From: Blasia pusilla
Lineage: Eukaryota > Marchantiophyta > Marchantiopsida > Blasiales
Assembly: GCA_050084515.1 (NCBI GenBank)
Contig: CM114273.1
Location: 36,518,001-36,582,000, forward strand
DNA length: 64,000 nt
Reading direction: 5' to 3'
Shown in pieces: positions 48,145-58,660 of the stretch. The number at the start of each line of letters is the position of its first letter. Within the stretch, counting starts at the first letter, position 1. Made by a program: the position numbers and the translations under genes. Under the pieces are notes generated by a model that did no database searches, had not been told where the DNA came from, and worked only from the letters and a program-made list of their open reading frames with translations.

Positions 48145-49330
48145 ATGGATTCTCCTGCGCATGAGGAGGAAGAGGAGGTCCCTATTTTTGCAGCAGTGGC
48201 ATCCTCATGGTTGGATGTGCCACTTTGGAGTTCAGGCGGTGCACTACGGCAGAGGCCGACGCCTAGTGCAGAGAGGCTTGGTGTGAGGTCATGTTATACC
48301 TTACGAGGAAGAGGAGGCCCCACGGCGGACTCCTACTGGCCCATTGGGTTATCCCTTTGGATACTACACCCATTGTATGGCAAGATCATCCGCCGGGAGG
48401 GCATTTGTGTGTTAGATCTCTTTGGTGGGATTAGCACTGGTTTGGCTGCAGTGTTGCAGGCCGATATTCCTGTGCGGAGATACGTGTATGTGGAGCGAGA
48501 TGAGACGGCCCAGAGAGTCTCATCCCGACATATTGGTCAGTTGATGCGGAGGTATCCTGAGTTGTTGCCGCCATCAGCTATTCGTGGGTACCAGCGTGCT
48601 TTACCATCACACATTGCATTGTTGGGGGCGCAGGACCTTGAGAGAATTGGTCCTGTGGATTTGGTGATTGCTGGATGGCCATGTCAGGGTCATACACACG
48701 TCTTTGGTCGGGTGAGGGATTACATGACCCTAGGTCTCGATTGTTTTGGGAGATGTTACGGGTGTTACGACATCTTCAGGTTCATCAGGCACGTGCTCTA
48801 GCTTACATTCTGGAGAATGTTCCATTGTTGGGTGACACTCGGACCCGGATGATGGCGAGTGTTCATGAGGTGCGCTCTTGGATTGGACCAGCGGTGTTGT
48901 TGGATGCGCCATGAGTTGGCTCAGCGTGCACATCGCCCACGCTTGTGGTGGACAAACTTGTTGCCTAGGAGGTTCTACGTTGAGCATATGATGCTGTTGC
49001 GGGATCCTCGCCTTACAAGTGGATAGTATCTTGGATACTGGGCGACTTTCCCAAGTGGTGAGGGTTATTGATCGGTCACCCATGGTAGTGGTGAACCGTG
49101 TGGGCGAGCCTAGGATGGCACTACCCACATTTGTGAGTTTTCCCTCGTCACATGCCTACAGGGAAGGTGGTCCGGGGCTTGTATGGGATTCTCATGTGCG
49201 CGGGGGTTGGTGGAGCCTAACGCTGATGAGAGAGAGCGCGATGGGATTTGCATCGTGTGACAAAGCGGTTGCTTCTATTTCGAGGCTTCACGGACGTCAT
49301 GTGTTGGGTCGGCCATGGACCTGAATTGTT
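48145..49330 (+). pseudogene. DNMT3-like cytosine-5 methyltransferase of copy P
   Basis: ORF 48,145-48,801 has the S-adenosylmethionine-binding motif VLDLFGGISTGLAAV (from residue 89), motif II YVYVERDE, and motif IV VDLVIAGWPCQGHT with the catalytic Cys of PCQ (codons at about 48,679-48,690). In the next frames follow LFWEMLRVL, LENVPLLGDTRTRM (motif VI), HRPRLWWTNL (motif VIII, about 48,930-48,960), MALPTFVSFPSSHAYR (motif IX-like) and the GF/LGQ-type end. The order is the normal one, not the circularly permuted order of DRM enzymes, and the fine pattern is closest to DNMT3. Catalytic residues look intact, but at least three frame changes break the domain. It would methylate cytosine, perhaps on the element's own DNA. 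Confidence 0.85.
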
Positions 49331-49689
49331 TGACTTGGATTTTGAGTCTTGGTATGGCGAGCAGCCGGCGTCGACTTCGGACTATGTCTCGTGGGTCTTC
49401 CACCCTTGTAATGAGCTTGATGGCTACCGGACGGTAGAGGCATCGGGTGGGGCGAGGAGAGTAGTATTTTGCATCCTTGGAGTAGATGGGATGTAATGGT
49501 TGGGCATGTGGAGTTGGTTGCTCATTTGGTGGAGGAGTTATTTGCTCAGATGATGGTGTAGCTAAGGGTGTATCATCTTGTGAGGGGTTGCATAGCAGAC
49601 CAATGGCATCGTCCTCTCCCTCTAGTATGCCAAAGGAGGAGACTTGAGAGCCATTACTTGGGCCCAAGCTTACGGGAGGTGAGAAACGA

Positions 49690-51300
49690 CGCTGACACAG
49701 TTCCTACATGCTTATAGGAGTTGTTTTGCCTTTAGCATGAAGGAGTTGGGTTCTCTAGTTGGACCCGGTATACGGATTGATTTGGCTAGTGATACGCCAA
49801 TCTTCCGTCGTCCCTATCGATATAGTGATATGGAGAGGGACTTGATTCAGAGTAGGACGTTGGACCTTTGGAGGCTGGATTAGTGGAGTTGTCGCATGGA
49901 GAGTATGCATCGCCCACTGTCATGCTCGCTAAAAAGGATATGCATGGCAACTACACGGATAGGCGGATGTGTGGAGATTACCGCCCTATCAATCGGCAAA
50001 CCAAGGCCGATAGGTATGCCATGCCTACACCGAGGAGATCTTTGATGTGGTGGGAGAGGCAAAGATTTTCAGTACTTTGGATCTTCAGCAGATACCATCA
50101 ATTGCCGATTCGGGAGAGTGACAAGGCCAAGACAAAGATTTTGGGGTGTCAACTCATGGCAAGGATTGTTTGTACCAAGTGGAAATTCTTACCCTTTGGG
50201 TTGAAGAATGCACTGCCGAGTTTCAAAGAGTGACGGACGGGGATCCTAGCGGTGGTTGGATTTTGTTCGGTGTTACATTGATGATATCTTGGTGTTCAAG
50301 AACACGGTGGAGGAGCATCGATACATTTGCAGATGGTGTTTGAGCGGTTGAAAGCTCATGGTCTACGTTGCATCCAGGAAAGTGTAAGTTCTTCCATGAG
50401 GATGTTGAGTACTTGGGTCATGTGATCTATCCGGTGGTTTGGGAGTTCAGCAAGCAAAGGTGGAGGCTATTGCACTTATTCGCGTCCGATAGATGTGAGT
50501 AGAGTTCGAGCATTCATGGATTGGCGAACTACTATCGGAGGTATGTGAAGGGATTTAGTGCTATGGCAAAGCCTTTGAACCAATTGCTAAAATCAGATCA
50601 AGAGTGGCACTGGGAGATGATCAGAGAGAGCTTTTGTGGAGCTTAAGGCCCATTGGTGGCGGCGCCTATCTTGAGGAGACCTATCGAGGGCGCCCATTTC
50701 GGGATTTACACATCGATTGGAGTAGGTTGGGACTTGGAGCGGTGTTGACACAACATGATGATGAGCACATGGAGTTTGTGGTGGCCTATGCAAGTCGTTC
50801 AATAATGCAATGAGTCGCGCTATAGTTCATATGAGGGAGAGTGCTTGGCAAGAGTGTGGGTCGTGGCACACTTTAGGTGTTACTTGTTTGGCACACAATT
50901 TACCCTTGTTATGATCACCAGCCGCTCAAGTGGTTGATGGAGTCGGACAAGCTTACAGGAAGCTTGCACGGTGGGCTCTTATCTTACAGAGTATGACTTC
51001 CGGGTGGTACATAGACCTGGAGTTGCCAACCTTGATCTTTGATGGGTTGAGTAGGAACCCATGTACTAGCCAAGAGGATACAATGGGCTAGATGGCATGG
51101 CGAGGTTGATGAGGAGATGGTGCCAGGTTGGCATGCATCCGCCTTTTATGTTGGTTAGGTGGACTCTAGTATGGAGGACCACATGATATCTTACTCTAGT
51201 CGAGGGTAGATGGCCAGCCTTCAGATCCTAAGGTTGGAGATGGTGGTACGGATCAGCGTGATATTCATGATGATGCGTTGGTGTTGGAGTTCCTACTGCA
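49690..51300 (+). pseudogene. Reverse transcriptase and RNase H of copy P
   Basis: Motifs occur in several frames: PIFRRPYRYSDMERDL (about 49,795), GEYASPTVMLAKKDMHG and CGDYRPINRQTKADR (ORF 49,868-50,233), RYHQLPI, FLPFGLKNA, CYIDDILVF (about 50,264-50,295), and RNase H from 50,604 with LHIDWSRLGLGAVLTQ (first catalytic Asp intact), then RPGVA-type text near 51,010. At least six frame changes, often at single missing bases, prevent a continuous protein. Confidence 0.8.
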
Positions 51301-51449
51301 TCAAGAGGGTGCCAGGCATAGTGAGTGCCAAGGAGCGAGACCGTGTTCTTTAACGTGCTAAGAGGTATCGATTGAGGGAACACATATTCTCCGCGTGTGG
51401 GAGGATGGTAGAGTACGAGTAGTGCCACATTTGGCTCAGAGAGAGCGCA

Positions 51450-52500
51450 TTGTGACAGCGACATGCCCATGAGGAGTTGGGACATTTTGGGGTAAAGCGA
51501 CGTATAGCTTACTCCTTGGCCCGATATTGGTGGCGTGGCATGCATACTCAGGTGCAGCAGCTTGGTGTCACGTTGTATGGTTTGTGACCGGGTGAGGGCA
51601 TCATTTAATGCCCCTACACCACAATTACACCCTTGCCTATTATGGGGTTGGGTTACCGTTGGAGTGTGGACTTTTGGGACCGTTATCGTTGGACTGCATA
51701 CGACATCATGGATATGTGTTGGTGATGGTGGAGCACTTCTCCAAGTGGATTGAGTTGGTGGCATTACCGGACAAGGCAAGTGAGGGAACGGCGTATGCGT
51801 TTCTAGATAGAGTGCTTAGTCATTTTGGTGCACCAGCTGAAGTGCTGACCAACCAGGGTATAGAGTTTCAGGGTGAGTTTCAGGTCTTGTGTGACAAGGC
51901 ATTGATTGATCATCGGACCACGTCTCGAGATCATCCAAAGGCGGATGGTTTGGATGAGCGTGTGGTTCAGACGGTGAAGAGGGCATTGCGCAAGTATGGC
52001 CTATAGAAGGGGCATCTTGGAGACTGGGATATTCAGTTGCCATGGTTAGCCATGGGGTATAGGTTCAGTCGCCAAGCATCCTTGGCTTCCTTCTCACCTT
52101 ATTTTTTATACGGCCGAGATCCGGACTTGCCAAAGAAAGAATTGTCGGGAGTCTAGTGAGGTGGTGAACCTTGATGACCCAAAGATGTGGATGAGGGTGT
52201 GTTCTCGGCGGTGAGCTCTTCGGAGAGTTATGCCAACAAGCCTTTGAGAATCTTGCCATTGCTCAACACAGGATACGTTGCGGTATGCAACCATTCGGGT
52301 GGAGGTTATCGACCATCGATTCGTAGGTTCCATGTGGGGGACTATGTCTATTTGCAGCAGATTGCCCCGACAACGTTGGATGTGACGGCAGGCCGCACTA
52401 TTTTACGAGTGCGTGAGGTGTTAGCTTCTGGAGTTCTCATGTTGGAGGGTCGTGATGGAGTTGTTTGGAAGGACCATGTGCGTAATTGTGCGCCATGTCA
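51450..52500 (+). pseudogene. Integrase of copy P
   Basis: The zinc-binding start (RQRHAHEELGHFG and related text, about 51,450-51,600) leads into the core, with YRWSVDF near 51,655 and then EHFSKWIELVALPDKAS in the next frame (ORF 51,608-52,006). VLTNQGIEFQGEF has Asn where the second catalytic Asp is usual. HPKADGLDERVVQTVKR holds the likely Glu. The C-terminal SH3-like tail continues into ORF 52,187-52,702. The Asp-to-Asn change and the frame break make this copy inactive. Confidence 0.75.
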
Positions 52501-52561
52501 TCTTCCAAATGTGGATGGTACTGTTGACCCAAGCTTAGCCATGATACGTGCTAGCTTGAGG

Positions 52562-52702
52562 TGCATGTTGTGTGGGTCTCCTGGTAACGCAGCCCGTATG
52601 TTGGTGTGTGATCGGTGTTCTAGGGGTTGGCACATGATGTGTTTGACTCCACGTTTGGATGTTGTTCCTACTGGAAGGTGGGTTTGTCCTCGATGTACTT
52701 AG
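52562..52702 (+). pseudogene. C-terminal PHD finger of copy P pol
   Basis: Residues 126-170 of ORF 52,187-52,702: CMLC, CDRC, GWHMMC, RWVCPRC, in C4HC3 spacing (C-x2-C-x11-C-x2-C-x4-H-x2-C-x14-C-x2-C). All eight zinc ligands are intact. The preceding part of the ORF is the integrase tail (GDYVYLQQIAPTTLD, then HVRNCAPCHLPN), so the PHD finger is fused to integrase. It may read histone marks at integration sites, by analogy with chromodomains of other gypsy elements. Confidence 0.85.
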
Positions 52703-52874
52703 GAGAGGTAGATGACTTGATCTTTGCATGATATGGATTACAGATGTGCGACTAACGATGGGGCAACCTAGCACCCGGCCTTCTGATTCGGGCACCCAAG
52801 AAGGTGTATAGCATGTAGTAGATGTATAGGGCTACCTGGGAGTTAGAGGGACCTAACCGCCAGTTAGGGGGGCG

Positions 52875-53454
52875 AGTTGTGGTACACTTGCGTTTGTGGA
52901 TACTCGCTCTATGTTATGTATGTATGTGCGTATGGTATGTCAATGATGTATGTTGTATGACGATGTGGATTCAAGACGACAATTTGTCATGACCATACGG
53001 ATTATGTCAGAGAGTATGGTGTCTTTGGTAGAGGCCATTCCTTATGTAGGACCGTAGTGGCTTGGTAGAGATGTGGTTCCATACATAGGTTTGGGGGTTA
53101 CTCACTTGGGGGTGACTTTCCTAGTAGGGCCCGCTCTTAGGTTGGAGGATATAAGGTGGCTTGCCCTCAAAGAACGTCAGTTCTTTGAGTTGAGCCTGCT
53201 ATGCGTTGGGAGTTAGCCTTGGTAGTGAGTAGAGCTCTTGGCTATGGTGTTTCCAAGCCGACCTAGATTCTCCCATCGTGGGAGTGGGTTTGGCTCGATT
53301 GTATATGATTGTAAACGTGTTTTATGATGAGGTCTTTCACGGATTTCAGTTGTGGTACACTTGCGTTTGTGGATACTCTCGTCTATGTTATGTATGTATG
53401 TGCCTATGGTATGTCAGCGATGTATGTTGTATGACGATGTGGATTCGCACGACA
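52875..53454 (+). repeat. B1-A2-B2 repeat block of copy P
   Basis: B1 (52,875-52,981) and B2 (53,348-53,454) are both 107 bp, starting AGTTGTGGTACACTTGCG and ending ACGACA. Between them lies A2 (52,985-53,348), which matches A1. A purine-rich TTAGGGGGGCGA directly precedes B1. A1 and A2 differ mainly by single-base indels in homopolymers and a few substitutions. Confidence 0.9.
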
Positions 53455-53703
53455 TACCCCTGTACTGCGGACGCAGACAATAAGTCGGGAAAACGTAGGC
53501 GTAGTTGCGCCACATATCGTAGTGAGATGCGCCTCACAACATCATCACTCTCCACATATAGTCATTCTTTGATTTGCACTCATGCTGCAAAATGCTAACT
53601 AACCCGTGCTAATCCCTCCAAAGAGATCTAACACTCGAATACCCTCCTCCAGGGTACACCACACAATGGGTGTGGTATCAGGGTGTCATCGTAGCACTCC
53701 TCG
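53455..53703 (-). pseudogene. DNMT3-like methyltransferase of copy A, N-terminal part
   Basis: The minus strand encodes the cofactor-binding motif VLDLFGGIST (about 53,610-53,640), recognisable by nucleotide identity with copy P. After it the sequence diverges and the frame is lost. The segment ends at the point where copy P inserted; the rest of the domain resumes at 43,677. Confidence 0.65.
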
Positions 53704-54456
53704 CTACCTCGGGTTCCTCGCAGACCGCCACGCTCGTGTAAACGCCGCTCTATGCGGCCCGATGACGTGCTCATCTGCCAATCGTTGAAGCTCCTCAGTC
53801 GAGCCCCATAGCGGCACCTCTCCTCCACCGAATGATGCAGCTACCATAACACTCCTCTCCATAGAAATGTCAGGAACGGGAGTATCCTCTGCATGGACAT
53901 GTCCCTCAATCAAATCACTAGGCCAAGTGATGGCACTACTAAATGCTGCTAAGGTCGCCATCTCTCCTGGCCGTTGCTCGATCACTGCACCTGTGAATCG
54001 AACGGGTAATGAGCTAAGGCGCCCATCACCTGACTGCCATCCTGGTCTGTAGGACGCTGACTCCTCCCAGTAATCCAGGGAAAACCCCATCGGGTATAAC
54101 ACTGCTCCACCAACCAAGACGTCGTAGGACTCTGCATCAGTCACTATCGCCTTGGCGCGCACCACGGACTCATCTGTAGGATGTCCCGGGCGAATCCTCA
54201 CCACAACCTCCTGTCGAGTGATATACTATGCGGTACTCGCTCCACCCAAGGATGTCTGGATCCAGAATGGACAACGCTCCACATCGGCTCTCGTCAAGCC
54301 CAATCCTCTGAATGACGCTTTCCCCAACATCAAGGGTTGCGCTCCTGAATCCAACAAGACGCGCTGCGGACTAAAAGCTCTACCTCCAAGACTCACCAAC
54401 TGGAAGACCTCTCCTCGGTTATCCAAAGAACACAACACCAGGAGAAGCCATGGCAC
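53704..54456 (-). pseudogene. Aspartic protease and following linker of copy A
   Basis: ORF 54,456-54,226 contains the retropepsin-type active site RVLLDSGAQPLMLGK, in which DSGA is the usual D-S/T-G-A catalytic motif. A second frame (54,204-53,704) continues with YDVLVGGAVLYPMGF, a segment conserved in copy P and typical of the C-terminal half of retroviral-type proteases. A linker follows, leading into the methyltransferase. The protease would cut the gag-pol polyprotein. The two halves are in different frames. Confidence 0.7.
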
Positions 54457-54943
54457 GCTCTATCGCGGGTCTAGCGGGCATCTCCGCCATCCTAGACCGA
54501 CTGCCATGAATCTGACGTGGACGGCCCTAGCATCCGCTCCAAGGGCAGGTCCATCACCTCCTCTGCCATCACCTCTGAACGTGATGCAGGAACTCCAACT
54601 CCGCGCTCACACAGTGAAGCGGCCAGCCGAAAAGCCTCGGCGGGCGTACCTCCCAATGTCATAACATCGGCAGAAAATAAAGGAGTGCGGTACACAACGG
54701 TGGCGCCCCAACAACGTGCTTTCGACACATGCCCCTCCCGAGCATCAACAATAGGAGTCGCCGCACTCGCTTCTCCCTTTGCCCTTCGTGCCTCGCACAC
54801 CAACAACATCACCTACTCTCCAGGAACTTTGATGAGGACCCATCGATGGGGTCCTCATCGCCGACAACGTGAAAGATTGAGGAAGCCTAGTCTGCCTTTA
54901 CGGCTTCCTCGCTATGGATCCAACTCTGCGGCTACTCCACGCG

Positions 54944-56564
54944 TCACAAGCTGCGCGCCTCCATCTGGGCAACCCGACATCCATCCGGATCCTCCAGATC
55001 TCTGGCTGCTCCATATGATGTCGATGCCACGGATTCGGCATCGGGTAACCTCAATGCCATAGCGGCAATCTGCTCCTTCAGTTCCGATCGAGCAGCCATC
55101 CCAGCCTCATGTCCGCGTCTCCTCGGCACGTCTAGGTGGTGGTACTCTACCTCCTCCACGGGCAGCTCCACCACCCGCCGGGCAACTCCGGCTCCTCGCC
55201 CCCAACGGGACCACAGTGCACGATCTCTAGGCCCACCCGACCGGCTACTCGATCTGGTGCCCTCTCGGCCCCTCGGCCGGCGTAACTCAGGATGTAAACT
55301 GAAACACCTGGCGCGTGTATGACCATACCTCGACAATAGTCACACTGATAACCTCCTGGTGCAGACCATCTCCTCCTCCATCTTTGAGGCACACGTCCAT
55401 GACCCCGACGAGTGCAATCGCTACCGATGATGGGCTCCACCACATGACCAACAAGTAATAGTAGGCGGCCTCTTTCTGGCCGAGCCACATATGAAGGCAC
55501 AGTCTCTCGTGGCACGGCCTCCCGGTATCCTCCCGAGCTCGTGGTGCCACAAGTCGACCTATCTCGAGTCCACGTTCTTTGCATAGGTGGTGCAGACAAT
55601 CGTGACTGCTCTCGCCCAGAACCCATGGTGGCTACGCTCTCTCTGCCATGTTGCGCTCAATGTTCTCGGCGGTCCTAAAAACATCTCTCAACGCAGGGGA
55701 GGTGTTCATAAGAAGCACCCCTCCCGCGTGTCCGAGGGTCCGGTCCAAAGATCGCGTACCATGACCGGATAGCCTGAGCCTCTGTCACCCCCGAGTGACG
55801 TTGATCAACCGGCGCAAGCGAGTGTAAGCCTCATGCAAACTCTCACCCGGCGCCTCTGGAAGTCGTGGATGCTCCGCAACTTCTCCGTCCGTACCCCGGT
55901 AGCTCGCCCTCAACTCAAGAAAGAACTCAACCACGAGGTTGAACTAGGACGAACCCGACTAGACGGTGCAATCGCTTGCTCTGTGCGAGTGACCCCTCCT
56001 AAAAACGTCACTAGTGGAAGAGGCAATAGCCTCTCCTGACTCCTCCTCCTCATCTGGGAACGGCTCCGTCCATGACACATAATGTGGGTCATAGTAGAGC
56101 CTCCACGCCTCGATCTCACACGCATATCTCTGAGAGAACTCATGGTAATCGTCCATGGGCGCCCCCTCTAAATGCTGGAATATACCGTTCCATGCTGTAA
56201 ACGGGTTGAACTCTCTAGAGTTCCTGGCCCGCTGGGAGTCGCACCAACTCCTAAACTCTGCTATAAAGTCGTGCAACTCAATCGTGCCTACTGCACCTGA
56301 AAACCTACCCGGTCCTCTACCCTGGTCGTCCATCTCGTACGCCCAACTGGTAGGACCACTCACAATGTGTGGCGATGTGCTCACAAACTCCTCTACACCC
56401 TCCCCCTCGTCTGACGATGACACAGAAGGAGGTCGAGGTGGTCCCTCACGTGGAGATCCTCGAAACCTCGCGCCACTCCACGTAAAACCTCTAGAGCTAC
56501 TCTCGGGTTCACCACCTCGCCTCTCAAAGTCCCGAACGGACTCCATGATGACCCTCGTGCCCAT
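54944..56564 (-). pseudogene. gag of copy A
   Basis: The gag polyprotein would form the retrotransposon capsid and bind its RNA. ORF 56,564-55,959 covers the capsid-like region; it shares GTIEL, FQHLEGxPMDDYHEF and CEIEAWR/AEIEAWR with copy P. After a frame change the nucleocapsid part continues to about 54,950. It has a CxxC zinc-knuckle start (YQCDYCRG) whose His-Cys half (GHTRARC) is in another frame because of a one-base change near 55,325. It is followed by a basic Arg/Gly-rich tract. Several frame changes make it non-functional as written. Confidence 0.7.
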
Positions 56565-57439
56565 CTCACCCGATCATTCTGAACCGCGTGAGGAATCCCT
56601 CAATCACTCATCCCAAACATGCGGCACTCGATCTACACTCTCTCTCCCCGAGACATGTAACGTGCGGCAACACGCGGCGTGGTGCGGCAAATCGACCAGG
56701 CTATCATCTCATCGACGATCTATCCTCAACTCCGGACATCCCACACAGGTCTATGTCCCCTAAACCAGATACATAAATGATGCTCTCAGCATCCACACAC
56801 CCAATATCCCCAAATAAACTACCCAAATCCCAGAATCCCTCACACGTGGAGGGTAAAGGACCAGAATGGATAACCTGAACAAATGTCGATGTCGCTCCTC
56901 AGCAACTGCAAATCTCGATCCCAACTCAATCGTGGAGGCAACTCGTCCAATCAGCAAGTCATACTCCTCCCGTACTGACGCTGCTCAAAACTCCTCGATA
57001 GATAGTGCGGTCCCAGCGGAACGGTGCGGCGTTGCGGCGACGCAGGCGGCTTTAACGGCACGACCCTCGATGGTGGGATGCGGCACTCGGCGGCATACCC
57101 TCCTCAATCAACAATAAACCCACACTCTGCTCCACAATGACGGTGCGGCTCCGCAATCGAGACGGTGCGGTGCGGCCACGAGCGGCACGGCGCGGCAATC
57201 GGCAGCGCGTTGCGGCTAAGGGCGTCACGGCACGATACTCGATCGTCGTCGAGCGGCTACCAATCACAACAAAGCAGCATGAAATCAAAACTCAAACACC
57301 ATAACCGGAGGTGATCTGCCATCACTGGTTGATGAAGAAACTGCAATGACGGTGGCGGTCAAAACAAAGTACGTGGTGGCGACGCAAGTCAAGGAATCAA
57401 CGAACGTCGTATAAGACCCTCCACTCCGTAATGGCGGCA

Positions 57440-57580
57440 ATGGCACCCAAAGGGTGGACAATGGACGGTGGACCGTTGACAGTGACGGTTGACCGCTGAT
57501 GGTGATGGTTGACCGTTGAAGGTGACGGTTGACCATCAACGGTGATGGTTGACCGTTGACCGTTGACGGTGACTATGATG
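57440..57580. repeat. 20-bp tandem repeat with seven TTGAC cores in the copy A leader
   Basis: TTGAC occurs at 57,476, 57,489, 57,509, 57,529, 57,549, 57,556 and 57,563 on the plus strand, with an exact 20-base period for four of them. The unit is roughly GGTGATGGTTGACCGTTGA. TTGACC/T is the core of the plant W-box bound by WRKY factors, but this could be a simple minisatellite. Confidence 0.8.
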
Positions 57581-57795
57581 GCGACGGCCGCCGCCGGTGT
57601 GGCGGCTGATTTAGAGTTTGCACAATTTAACCCTAAAAATTGCCTAGCAATGGCAGCTTTACAAGATTGACCATAACTTTTTGCTCACAACTCCAAATTG
57701 CGCACTGTTTGTTGCACACCATGCACAGCTTCACGATCTACGCTAGCATCAAAAAATATTTAGAATCAGACATTTAAGTAAGAACTGATGGGGAC

Positions 57796-58660
57796 TGTCG
57801 TAAAGCCCAATGTCTCTTTCTCCTACACAAAATTCGGCAGCGCTCCCGCGCTGATTTCTCCCAACGAAAATGTAACATCTGTAAAAATACAAATCAGAAA
57901 GCTACATAGTGCTCTCGAGAGCACCAGCATGGGGCAACCTGCCCCCATACTCAATCCCTATCAAAAATTGGGCAGCGCTTCCGCGCGCCACTCTTCCACA
58001 CGAAAAATTGGCAAATGCAAAGAATAATGAAAGCAGCCCTTGCTCCGGTGAGCACTCCCATGAACCGCTGAACGGGGAACACGGTCCCCAACCTGCGAAA
58101 ACAGCGAGTGACCAGCGAGCTCCCCCATGAAGCTCTTCTCACTCTCTCATTCTCTCATTCTCTCTTTGTAAAGTAAGCTCCCATCTCTCTCTACACCATC
58201 TCACACCATAGCTCTCAAAGGTGTGCACTCTCTCTCATGTCAAACCAAACCCACTCTCCTTATGAGAGGCTTGGGTTACACTCACAAGACAAGGTACCAT
58301 AGCTCCGCCGCCTCATGCCGAGAGGTTCAACAAAGAGAGAATGAGCTCTCAAGCTCTCTCTCTTTGAGGTATACCCTTCCCCTCTCCCAAGCTCTCTCCA
58401 TGGTAACCTATTCTCCCAAGTCACCTCCTTGGCTCTTGACCTGATGTAGGAGGTCAAGGGCCACTTACCAAAAATAGAAAGTCGATCATATACTCAAAAT
58501 GGTACTTACCTAAAATAGTAAGTTCCTCAATATGGCTCCAAATGAGCCGAAACGAAGGGGAAACCTGCTCTCTCAGGTTTCCCGGTGCCTCAGCAGGTCA
58601 TCCGCGACCTACTAAGCATGTCCTCCACTACTCACGAAGGCACTCTATTAGATCGTGACA
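57796..58660 (-). repeat. Terminal repeat A1 of copy A
   Basis: It is 865 bp, running on the minus strand from TGTCACGATC to TTTACGACA, so it has TGTC...GACA ends like an LTR. Copy D carries a second, slightly longer version. At the other end of copy A this repeat is missing. Confidence 0.7.

Larger units (their letters stand above)
43678..53454 (+). mobile_element. Copy P: full-length methyltransferase gypsy with split direct repeats
   Basis: It starts TGTCATGACC and ends GCACGACA. The methyltransferase of copy A is interrupted by it, and the left flank ends GGTAC while the right flank starts TACCCC, suggesting a short TAC duplication. Internal order is gag, protease, methyltransferase, RT, RNase H, integrase, PHD finger, purine tract. 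Its terminal repeats are arranged A1...B1-A2-B2. All coding parts are readable by motif but change frame repeatedly, mostly through one-base differences, so either decay or uncorrected assembly indels are present. Confidence 0.85.
39248..58660 (-). mobile_element. Copy A: Ty3/gypsy retrotransposon with DNMT3-like domain and PHD finger
   Basis: Its ends are TGTCGTGCGC at 39,248 and CGTGACA at 58,660 on the plus strand. CCAT flanks both sides (39,244-39,247 and 58,661-58,664), a probable target-site duplication because the integrase text of copy C continues across it. Read on the minus strand the order is terminal repeat A1, leader, gag, protease, methyltransferase, RT, RNase H, integrase, PHD finger, purine tract, B repeat. 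Copy P (43,678-53,454) interrupts it inside the methyltransferase. Without the inner insertion copy A is about 9.6 kb. Confidence 0.85.

Noticed and set aside
43678-53454. Copy P as a tyrosine-recombinase DIRS/PAT element
   Set aside because: The terminal layout fits, but the gene content is gypsy (protease, RT, RNase H, DDE integrase) and no tyrosine recombinase motif was seen.
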